DNA of 64,000 nt from Clostridium_AB sp036639235 (GTDB taxonomy: Bacteria; Bacillota; Clostridia; Clostridiales; Caloramatoraceae): assembly GCF_036639235.1 (NCBI RefSeq), contig NZ_JAVWJB010000004.1:28099-92098 (forward strand), written 5' to 3'. Shown piece after piece: positions 1 through 6,806 of the stretch. The notes beneath the pieces were generated by a model. It saw nothing but the letters and a program-made list of their open reading frames with translations, had not been told where the DNA came from and searched no databases. A program made the position numbers and the translations under genes. Numbering within the stretch: the first letter of the stretch is position 1; each line of letters begins with the position of its first letter.

Positions 1-327
1 GGTTATGTTATGATTAAAATGGTAATGACAGATGACTCATGGTATGTAGTTAGAAATACCAGAGGCGCAACTGGGTTCGTAGGTCCTGGTTCAAAACCAA
101 TTCCATTAACTGATGCGGAAGCTGAGTCAATGGGTATTGTTGAACAATACGACAATGTGGACTACGAAGTTGGTGAAAACATAAGAATAATATCAGGAAG
201 TTTCACAGGCGTTGTAGCCCAAATTGATGAAATCTACCCTGATAAGAGAAAAGTCAAAGTACTGGTTAATATGTTTGGAAGAGAAACACCAGCAGACGTA
301 AACTTTAACCAGATAGAAAAAATATAG
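1..327 (+). CDS. nusG: Transcription termination/antitermination protein NusG, C-terminal part
   Basis: This is the 3' end of nusG; the reading frame is open to base 1, so the N-terminal half lies outside the window. The visible part carries the end of the NGN domain (DSWYVVRNTRGATGFVG) and the C-terminal KOW domain (VGENIRIISGSFTGVVAQI). NusG binds RNA polymerase, modulates pausing and termination, and its KOW domain contacts Rho or ribosomal protein S10. The gene sits directly before rplK, the standard bacterial order, with a 25-base gap holding the rplK SD. Identification is firm; only its start is missing. Confidence 0.97.
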   Translation, partial: GYVMIKMVMTDDSWYVVRNTRGATGFVGPGSKPIPLTDAEAESMGIVEQYDNVDYEVGENIRIISGSFTGVVAQIDEIYPDKRKVKVLVNMFGRETPADVNFNQIEKI

Positions 328-352
328 CTCACTTTAAGGAGGTGCAAAAGAC

Positions 353-778
353 ATGGCAAAAAAAGTAATAGGAATGATTAAACTACAACTATCAGCAGGG
401 AAAGCTACTCCAGCACCACCAGTTGGACCAGCACTTGGACAACACGGTGTTAACATTATGGGATTCTGTAAGGAATTCAACGCTAGAACAGCTAACCAAG
501 CAGGAATGATCATACCAGTTGTTATAACTGTATACCAAGATAGATCATTCAGCTTTATACTTAAGACTCCACCAGCTGCAGTACTACTTAAGAAGGCAGC
601 AGGAATCGAAAGTGGTTCAGACAACTCACTTAGAAACAAGGTTGCAACTGTTTCAATAGATAAGGTTAGAGAAATTGCTGAACTAAAGATGCCAGACCTA
701 AACGCAGGTTCAGTTGAGACAGCTATGAGCATGATCAAGGGAACAGCTAGAAGTATGGGTATCGAAATCGCAGAATAA
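353..778 (+). CDS. rplK: 50S ribosomal protein L11
   Basis: The 141-residue product has the family's usual length and the hallmark N-terminal segment KLQLSAGKATPAPPVGPALG followed by GVNIMGFCKEFNA. L11 binds the GTPase-associated centre of 23S rRNA with L10 and takes part in factor binding and stringent-response sensing. The start is fixed by AAGGAGGTG about ten bases upstream. It lies between nusG and rplA, from which it is separated by a short leader holding a probable L1-binding site. Confidence 0.98.
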   Translation: MAKKVIGMIKLQLSAGKATPAPPVGPALGQHGVNIMGFCKEFNARTANQAGMIIPVVITVYQDRSFSFILKTPPAAVLLKKAAGIESGSDNSLRNKVATVSIDKVREIAELKMPDLNAGSVETAMSMIKGTARSMGIEIAE

Positions 779-785
779 TTGCGAG

Positions 786-806
786 ATGTAGTTTTACTAC
801 GTTTTT
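786..806 (+). terminator. Weak hairpin with T-rich tail between rplK and rplA
   Basis: ATGTAGT and ACTACGT form a seven-pair stem (one G-T wobble) with a three-base loop, followed by TTTTAATT. It could act as a partial attenuator after rplK. The stem is short and AT-rich, so any effect is probably weak. Confidence 0.3.
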
Positions 807-810
807 AATT

Positions 811-849
811 AAGTGGGAGGCATTGCCGTTAATACCACGAAGGAGGAAA
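811..849 (+). promoter_or_regulatory. Probable L1-binding autoregulatory site before rplA
   Basis: The left side GTGGGAGGC (813-821) and right side GCCG...AATACCAC (825-838) can fold into a stem GTGG/CCAC, an asymmetric loop and an inner GGC/GCC stem. Bacterial 23S rRNA at the L1 stalk (helices 76-77) has the same arrangement, with GTGGGAGGC on one side and GCCG followed by AATACCAC on the other. L1 is known to repress its own mRNA by binding such a mimic. The rplA SD (GAAGGAGG) begins immediately after the stem, so bound L1 would block initiation. The rRNA comparison is from memory, not from a computed alignment. Confidence 0.75.
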
Positions 850-853
850 GAAC

Positions 854-1552
854 ATGAAAAGAGGAAAGAATTATCAAGAAAGCGCTAAGCTTATTGACAA
901 ACATAATCTTTATTCAACAACTGAAGCTGTTGAACTAGCTCTTCAAACATCAAAGGCTAAATTTGATGAGACTATTGAACTTTCAGTAAGACTTGGAGTA
1001 GATCCAAGACACGCTGACCAACAAGTAAGAGGTGCGGTAGTACTACCACACGGAACTGGTAAAGAAGTTAAGGTTCTTGTATTTGCTAAGGGCGAAAAAG
1101 CTAAGGAAGCGGAAGCTGCTGGAGCTGAATTCGTAGGAGCAGAGGACCTACTAGATAAGATCCAAAAAGAAAACTGGTTTGGATTCGATATAGTTGTAGC
1201 AACTCCAGATATGATGGGTGTTGTTGGAAGACTTGGTAAGGTGCTAGGACCTAAGGGACTTATGCCAAACCCTAAGTCAGGAACAGTTACATTTGATGTA
1301 GCTAAGGCTATTTCAGAAATCAAAGCTGGTAAGGTTGAATACAGAGTTGACAAGACAGCTATCGTTCACGTACCATTAGGTAAGAAATCATTTGGTGCTG
1401 AGAAGATAACTGACAACTTTAAGACTCTTATGGAAGCTGTTATCAAGGCTAAGCCATCAGCTGCTAAGGGACAATACGTTAAGAGCGTAGTAATCTCAAG
1501 CACTATGGGACCTGGAGTTAAGATCAACCCAACTAAGGTACTTGAAGCTTAA
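854..1552 (+). CDS. rplA: 50S ribosomal protein L1
   Basis: At 232 residues it matches the usual L1 length. The signature VVATPDMMGVVGRLGKVLGP and the following GLMPNPKSGTVT are clear. L1 forms the mobile stalk near the E site and usually represses its own mRNA. GAAGGAGG at about 839-846 sets the start. A probable L1-binding stem-loop abuts that SD, which fits autogenous control. rplJ follows after a separate promoter and leader. Confidence 0.98.
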   Translation: MKRGKNYQESAKLIDKHNLYSTTEAVELALQTSKAKFDETIELSVRLGVDPRHADQQVRGAVVLPHGTGKEVKVLVFAKGEKAKEAEAAGAEFVGAEDLLDKIQKENWFGFDIVVATPDMMGVVGRLGKVLGPKGLMPNPKSGTVTFDVAKAISEIKAGKVEYRVDKTAIVHVPLGKKSFGAEKITDNFKTLMEAVIKAKPSAAKGQYVKSVVISSTMGPGVKINPTKVLEA

Positions 1553-1576
1553 TCTACATTTTTTAGTAGAATTATG

Positions 1577-1605
1577 TTGACAAATACCAAGAGGTTTGAT
1601 ATTAT
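1577..1605 (+). promoter_or_regulatory. Sigma-A-type promoter for rplJ-rplL
   Basis: TTGACA (1577-1582), a 17-base spacer and TATTAT (1600-1605) form a near-consensus housekeeping promoter. It lies just after rplA and before the L10 leader, so rplJL has its own start in addition to any read-through. Confidence 0.8.
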
Positions 1606-1626
1606 ACTCTAGTAATGAAATTGAAT

Positions 1627-1770
1627 ATTTACCGTAGACAGTGGGTGCCGAAAGGCGTAACGGGTAACCAACCTGCCGAGGTTTCAGATAAGAAATTTTC
1701 GACCTCTCTACGTCTACGGAGAGGTCTTTCATATTTTGAAAGGCTAACAAAATACAAGGAGGTGTGTATA
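1627..1770 (+). ncRNA. Ribosomal protein L10 leader (cis-regulatory RNA)
   Basis: The segment holds the conserved pieces of the Firmicute L10 leader: CCGTAGACAGTGGGTGC, then TAACCAACCTGCCGAGG. A strong hairpin follows, GACCTCTC (1701-1708) paired with GAGAGGTC (1719-1726), ending in a T-rich stretch. In Bacillus the L10(L12)4 complex binds this leader and triggers attenuation; the same mechanism is inferred here. The rplJ SD (AAGGAGGTG) closes the region. Confidence 0.85.
1701..1737 (+). terminator. Attenuator hairpin inside the L10 leader
   Basis: An eight-pair GC-containing stem (1701-1708 with 1719-1726) is followed by TTTCATATTTT. The tail is imperfect, as expected of a conditional terminator rather than a constitutive one. 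Confidence 0.5.
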
Positions 1771-2274
1771 ATGGGTAGCAACAAAAACTTAGTTATCAAG
1801 CAAGCTAAAGTTAAAGAACTTGTTGAGAAGTTCGAAAAGGCAGAAGCAGCTATACTTACTTCATACAGTGGTATAACTGTTGAGCAAGACACTCAGCTTC
1901 GTAAGAAAATGAGAGAAGCAGGTGTTGAATACAAGGTTATAAAGAACACACTAACATCAAGAGCGGTAAAAGAGTTAGGTTTTGATTTAGATGAATACCT
2001 AGAAGGACCAGTAGCTGTAGCATTCAGCAACGAGGATCCAACAGCTCCAGCAAGAATTCTTGCTGAATTCGCTGAGAAGAACAAGGCTATCGAGCTTAAG
2101 GCTGGTATAGTTCAAGGGAAAATGTTCGACACAGCTAAGGTTGTTGAACTTTCAAAGGTTCCACCAAAGGAAGTTCTTATTGCAAAGCTACTTGGCAGCA
2201 TGAAGGCTCCAGTATCAAACTTTGTATACTTAATCAATGCAATCAAAGAAAAGAAAGAAGAAACAAACGCGTAA
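1771..2274 (+). CDS. rplJ: 50S ribosomal protein L10
   Basis: The 167-residue product begins MGSNKNLVIKQAKVKELVEK, typical of L10. An in-frame ATG at 1615 lies inside the L10 leader RNA and has no SD, so the start at 1771 behind AAGGAGGTG is chosen. L10 anchors the L7/L12 dimers at the base of the ribosomal stalk; the C-terminal helix that binds L12 is at the end of the protein. rplL follows 39 bases later. Confidence 0.97.
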   Translation: MGSNKNLVIKQAKVKELVEKFEKAEAAILTSYSGITVEQDTQLRKKMREAGVEYKVIKNTLTSRAVKELGFDLDEYLEGPVAVAFSNEDPTAPARILAEFAEKNKAIELKAGIVQGKMFDTAKVVELSKVPPKEVLIAKLLGSMKAPVSNFVYLINAIKEKKEETNA

Positions 2275-2313
2275 TACAAATTGCGGTTTAAATTTTATGG
2301 AGGTGTAATTATT

Positions 2314-2676
2314 ATGACAAGAGAAGATATAATCAAAGCAATCGAAGAAATGTCAGTTCTAGAACTAAATGAACTAGTTAAGGAATGTGAAGAGAAGTTT
2401 GGTGTTAGCGCATCAGCTCCAGTAGTAGTTGGAGGTGCTGTAGCAGGTGCAGCAGCTGAAGAGAAGACTGAGTTTGACGTAGTTCTAACAGCAGCTGGAT
2501 CAGAAAAAGTTAAGGTTATCAAGGTAGTTAGAGAGCTAACTGGTCTTGGACTAAAGGAAGCTAAGGAAATAGTTGACGGAGCTCCTAAGACACTTAAGGA
2601 AGGCATCAGCAAGGATGAAGCTGAAGCACTTAAGGCTAAGCTAACTGAAGTTGGAGCAACTGCAGAAGTTAAGTAA
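2314..2676 (+). CDS. rplL: 50S ribosomal protein L7/L12
   Basis: This 120-residue protein begins MTREDIIKAIEEMSVLELNE. It has an N-terminal dimerization domain, an Ala/Gly-rich hinge (about residues 36-50) and the C-terminal factor-binding domain (VIKVVRELTGLGLKEAKE). It recruits translation factors to the ribosome. The start follows ATGGAGGTG at 2298-2306; the frame is open further upstream but without a better SD. A terminator follows the gene. Confidence 0.97.
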   Translation: MTREDIIKAIEEMSVLELNELVKECEEKFGVSASAPVVVGGAVAGAAAEEKTEFDVVLTAAGSEKVKVIKVVRELTGLGLKEAKEIVDGAPKTLKEGISKDEAEALKAKLTEVGATAEVK

Positions 2677-2695
2677 TTAATTGACAGTTAATAAT

Positions 2696-2726
2696 TAGGT
2701 GCTGAATTTTCAGCACCTATTTTATT
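2696..2726 (+). terminator. Intrinsic terminator after rplL
   Basis: AGGTGCTGAA (2697-2706) and TTCAGCACCT (2709-2718) form a perfect ten-pair stem, extended by one pair, followed by ATTTTATT. It probably makes L7/L12 mRNA more abundant than rpoB mRNA. Confidence 0.85.
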
Positions 2727-2745
2727 GAATACACTATACTAAAAC

Positions 2746-2853
2746 ATACAAGCATAGATAACAATTTTACAAACGGATGTTATATTATACGAAAAAAACA
2801 AAATGTGATATAGTATAAAACATAACATTCAAAATCGTTATCTATGCTTGTAT
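2746..2853 (+). repeat. Long imperfect inverted repeat between rplL and rpoB
   Basis: The arms 2746-2768 and 2831-2853 pair over 23 positions with a single mismatch (core arm ACAAGCATAGATAAC). The 62-base loop contains a second partial inverted repeat (around TGTTAT and ATAACA). No T-run follows, so it is not an intrinsic terminator. It lies between the rplL terminator and the rpoB promoter and matches no leader family I recognise. The rest of the 390-base gap holds the rpoB promoter and leader. Confidence 0.8.
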
Positions 2854-2881
2854 TACCTAGTTAAGAAGTATAGATTATTAC

Positions 2882-2910
2882 TTGACATAAAAAACTAGGT
2901 ATGTTAGTAT
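2882..2910 (+). promoter_or_regulatory. Sigma-A-type promoter for rpoB-rpoC
   Basis: TTGACA (2882-2887), a 17-base spacer and TAGTAT (2905-2910) make a strong promoter. An inverted repeat ACCTAGTT (2855-2862) / AACTAGGT (2893-2900) brackets the -35 box and reaches into the spacer; it could be an operator or chance. The transcript would have a leader of roughly 150 bases with a short hairpin (ATGGGG/CCCCAT). Confidence 0.8.
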
Positions 2911-3066
2911 ATTAAAATGCTGATAATGGGGGAATTTGTGTTTATTTTCCCCATACGACTTATATATCAAAATAATTTTGTCAAAAATAAAAGATGGCTA
3001 ATTTATTAAAAATTAAGTTTTTAAATGAATTTAGTCATTTAACTTTGCATAAGGGGTGAGATTTTA

Positions 3067-6000
3067 ATGGTACATCCTGTTAAGGTTGGCAAGAGAACCA
3101 GAATGAGTTTCTCAAAAATTAAAGAAGTAATAGATATGCCAAACCTAATCGAGCTACAAATTGACTCTTACAAGTGGTTCCTAGATGAGGGTCTAAGAGA
3201 GGTATTCGATGACGTTAGCCCAATTACAGATTATACAGGTAATCTAGTTCTTGAGTTTATCGATTACAAGCTTGATTATGATAACGTTAAGTACACAGTT
3301 GAAGAGTCTAAGGAAAGAGATGCTAATTACGCAGCTCCACTTAAGGTTAAGGTTAGACTTTACAACAAAGAAACAGGTGAGGTTAAGGATCAAGAAGTCT
3401 TTATGGGTGATTTCCCATTAATGACTGAACAAGGAACTTTCATTATTAACGGAGCTGAGAGAGTTATAGTAAGCCAGCTAGTTAGATCTCCTGGTGTTTA
3501 CTATTCACAGTCTATTGATAAGTCTGGAAAAAGACTACATTCAGCAACTGTTATACCTAATAGAGGTGCGTGGATTGAGTACGAAACTGACTCAAACGAT
3601 ATTGTTTATGTAAGAATAGACAAAACAAGAAAGCTTCCTCTATCAGTATTTGTTAGAGCACTAGGTCTAGGTAGCGATAGTGAGATTGTTCAATTCCTTG
3701 GTGAAACTGAAAGTCTTACTGCAACTATGGAAAAGGATAACACAAAGACACACGAGGAAGGACTAGTTGAAATCTACAAGAGATTAAGACCAGGCGAGCC
3801 TCCAACAGTCGAAAGTGCAACAGCTCTAATAGAGAGTTTATTCTTTGACCCTAAGAGATATGATTTATCAAAGGTTGGTAGATACAAGTTTAATAAGAAA
3901 CTTGCGCTTTCAACAAGAATTATGAATCATGTATCAGCAGATACAGTAACTCATCCAGAAACAGGTGAGATATTTATAGAAGCTGGTCAAAAGATTGACA
4001 GAGAAACTGCGCTAGCAATTCAAAACGCAGGTATTAATGCTGTTGATCTAATTGTTGAAGACACAAGAGTAAAAGCAGTAGGTAACAATTTTGTAGATAT
4101 ACATAAGATTGGACTACCTTATGATTTAACTGACCTTAATATTAAGGAAATGGTACATTATCCAACTCTTAAGGCAATACTAAGTGAGGTTAGCGAAGAA
4201 GCAGAAGTTAAGACTGCTATCAAAGAAAAGCTAAGCGAACTTATACCAAAGTATATTGTTAAGGATGATATATTAGCTACTATTAGTTACGAATTCACAT
4301 TATCATATGGAATTGGTTATGTAGATGATATTGACCATCTTGGAAATAGAAGACTAAGATCTGTTGGAGAGCTTCTACAAAACCAATTTAGAATTGGTCT
4401 TTCAAGAATGGAGAGAGTAGTTAAGGAAAGAATGACTATTCACGATCTTGATGTTGTAACTCCACAGGCATTAATAAATATTAGACCAGTTGTTGCGTCA
4501 ATTAAAGAGTTCTTTGGTAGCTCACAGCTATCACAGTTCATGGACCAAACTAACCCGCTTTCAGAACTAACTCATAAGAGAAGACTTTCAGCCCTAGGGC
4601 CTGGAGGACTTTCAAGAGAGAGAGCTGGATTCGAAGTTAGAGACGTTCACCACTCACACTATGGTAGAATGTGTCCTATAGAGACGCCAGAAGGGCCGAA
4701 TATCGGTCTTATTAACTCACTTGCAACTTACGCTAAGGTTAATCAATATGGATTTATTGAAGCTCCTTATAGAGTAGTTGATAAGAAGAGAGGAATTGTT
4801 ACAGAGAAGGTTGAGTACTTTACTGCAGACGAAGAAGATCACTTTGTAGTAGCTCAGGTTAATGAGCCACTTAATGAAGATGGTACATTCGTTGACAAGA
4901 GAGTTACTGTAAGAGCTAAGAAGGATATACTAGTTGTATCTCCTAATGAAGTTGACCTTATGGACGTATCACCAAGACAGCTAGTTTCAGTTGCAACGGC
5001 AATGATACCGTTCCTTGAAAATGACGACGCGAACCGTGCACTAATGGGTTCTAACATGCAGCGTCAGGCAGTTCCACTAATCAAGCCAGCAGCACCTATA
5101 GTTGGTACTGGTATTGAGCATCGTGCAGCTAAGGACTCAGGGGTTATTCCTCTAGCTAAGGCAGACGGTACAGTAATAAAGGTTACAGGAGATAACATCC
5201 AAATCAGAAGAGATGAGGATGGTAAGATAGATTCATATAGACTAATCAAGTTTAAGAGATCTAACCAAGGTACTTGTATCAACCAAAGACCAATCGTTAC
5301 TGAAGGCGATCAGGTTAAGAAGGGTGATATAATTGCGGATGGTCCATCAATTGACCTTGGTGAAATAGCTCTTGGTAAGAACATTCTTATGGGATTCATG
5401 ACATGGGAAGGTTATAACTACGAGGACGCTATTCTAATTTCAGAAAACCTAGTTATGAATGATGTATTTACTTCAATCCATATTGAAGAATATGAGTGTG
5501 AGGCTAGAGATACTAAGCTAGGGCCTGAAGAAATAACAAGAGATATTCCAAACATTGGAGAAGATGCTCTTAAGGATCTTACTGATAGAGGTATCATTAG
5601 AATTGGTGCTGAAGTTAGATCAGGAGATATTCTAGTTGGTAAGGTTACTCCTAAGGGAGAAACTGAGCTTACTGCTGAAGAAAGACTATTACGTGCTATT
5701 TTCGGTGAGAAGGCTAGAGAAGTTAGAGATACATCACTAAGAGCACCTCATGGTGAGGCTGGAATTATAGTTGATGTTAAGGTATTTAATAGAGAAAAGG
5801 GCGATGAACTTCCACCAGGAGTTAATGAACTTGTAAGAGTATACATTGCTCAAAAGAGAAAGATTTCAGTTGGAGATAAGATGGCTGGTCGTCACGGTAA
5901 TAAGGGGGTTATCTCAAGGGTATTACCTGCAGAAGATATGCCATTTATGCCAGACGGTAGACCGCTTGAAATAGTTCTTAACCCACTAGGGGTTCCATCA

Positions 6001-6768
6001 CGTATGAACATCGGTCAGGTACTTGAGGTTCACTTAGGTCTTGCAGCTAGTAGAATGGGATGGCATGTTGCTACTCCAGTATTCGACGGGGCTTCAGAGA
6101 TTGACATTCAAGATTGTCTTGAAATGGCTGGACTTGATAGAGATGGAAAGCTTGTTCTGTTTGATGGTAGAACAGGAGAACCATTTGATAATAGAGTAAC
6201 AGTTGGTTACATGTATATCCTAAAACTTGCCCATCTTGTTGACGATAAGATACATGCTCGTTCAACAGGTCCTTACTCACTAGTAACTCAGCAGCCACTT
6301 GGTGGTAAGGCTCAGTTCGGTGGACAGAGATTTGGAGAGATGGAAGTTTGGGCAATTGAAGCATACGGTGCAGCACATACACTACAAGAAATTCTAACAG
6401 TTAAGTCAGATGACGTTGTAGGACGTGTTAAAACATATGAAGCAATTGTTAAGGGAGAAAACATCCCAGAACCAGGTGTTCCAGAATCATTTAAGGTTCT
6501 TATTAAGGAACTACAATCACTTTGTCTTGATGTTAAGGTTCTTTCAGACGATAATCAAGAAATCTCAATTAGAGAAGACATTGAGGACGATCTAGAAGAA
6601 ATCCAATCAACAATGGAAGACAATGGTGAAAACATACCTACTGAAAAAGTAGAAGTTATAGAAGAAAGCATTCCAACGTACGCTGAAGATGATATAGATG
6701 ACGAGGCTATATCAATAGAAGGTATGATGGAAATAGACCCAGAAGATTTAGATAATATGGATATGTAA
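3067..6768 (+). CDS. rpoB: DNA-directed RNA polymerase subunit beta
   Basis: The 1233-residue beta subunit carries the rifampicin-binding cluster at about residues 482-512. D493, H503 and S508 correspond to E. coli D516, H526 and S531 and are wild type, predicting rifampicin sensitivity. Other hallmarks are GRMCPIETPEGPNIGLI and, near the C-terminus, KISVGDKMAGRHGNKG. With beta' it forms the active-site cleft. The tail after about residue 1170 is unusually acidic (many D and E). The start follows AAGGGGTGAG. rpoC begins 38 bases downstream, presumably on the same transcript. Confidence 0.98.
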   Translation: MVHPVKVGKRTRMSFSKIKEVIDMPNLIELQIDSYKWFLDEGLREVFDDVSPITDYTGNLVLEFIDYKLDYDNVKYTVEESKERDANYAAPLKVKVRLYNKETGEVKDQEVFMGDFPLMTEQGTFIINGAERVIVSQLVRSPGVYYSQSIDKSGKRLHSATVIPNRGAWIEYETDSNDIVYVRIDKTRKLPLSVFVRALGLGSDSEIVQFLGETESLTATMEKDNTKTHEEGLVEIYKRLRPGEPPTVESATALIESLFFDPKRYDLSKVGRYKFNKKLALSTRIMNHVSADTVTHPETGEIFIEAGQKIDRETALAIQNAGINAVDLIVEDTRVKAVGNNFVDIHKIGLPYDLTDLNIKEMVHYPTLKAILSEVSEEAEVKTAIKEKLSELIPKYIVKDDILATISYEFTLSYGIGYVDDIDHLGNRRLRSVGELLQNQFRIGLSRMERVVKERMTIHDLDVVTPQALINIRPVVASIKEFFGSSQLSQFMDQTNPLSELTHKRRLSALGPGGLSRERAGFEVRDVHHSHYGRMCPIETPEGPNIGLINSLATYAKVNQYGFIEAPYRVVDKKRGIVTEKVEYFTADEEDHFVVAQVNEPLNEDGTFVDKRVTVRAKKDILVVSPNEVDLMDVSPRQLVSVATAMIPFLENDDANRALMGSNMQRQAVPLIKPAAPIVGTGIEHRAAKDSGVIPLAKADGTVIKVTGDNIQIRRDEDGKIDSYRLIKFKRSNQGTCINQRPIVTEGDQVKKGDIIADGPSIDLGEIALGKNILMGFMTWEGYNYEDAILISENLVMNDVFTSIHIEEYECEARDTKLGPEEITRDIPNIGEDALKDLTDRGIIRIGAEVRSGDILVGKVTPKGETELTAEERLLRAIFGEKAREVRDTSLRAPHGEAGIIVDVKVFNREKGDELPPGVNELVRVYIAQKRKISVGDKMAGRHGNKGVISRVLPAEDMPFMPDGRPLEIVLNPLGVPSRMNIGQVLEVHLGLAASRMGWHVATPVFDGASEIDIQDCLEMAGLDRDGKLVLFDGRTGEPFDNRVTVGYMYILKLAHLVDDKIHARSTGPYSLVTQQPLGGKAQFGGQRFGEMEVWAIEAYGAAHTLQEILTVKSDDVVGRVKTYEAIVKGENIPEPGVPESFKVLIKELQSLCLDVKVLSDDNQEISIREDIEDDLEEIQSTMEDNGENIPTEKVEVIEESIPTYAEDDIDDEAISIEGMMEIDPEDLDNMDM

Positions 6769-6806
6769 AATCGTATAAATTTATAAATTGAAGGGAGGAT
6801 GTCCCC

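Noticed and set aside
334..738. Long minus-strand open frame across rplK
   Set aside because: It lies entirely opposite a well-supported ribosomal protein gene, has no SD and no family resemblance. Similar shadows opposite rplA, fusA, ilvB, ade and others were rejected for the same reason.
1615..1770. N-terminal extension of rplJ
   Set aside because: The extra 52 codons coincide with the L10 leader RNA and lack an SD; the normal L10 start is at 1771.
6660..6768. Acidic tail of RpoB as a sign of frameshift
   Set aside because: The frame is continuous, codon use is unchanged, and acidic C-terminal extensions occur in Firmicute RpoB proteins.
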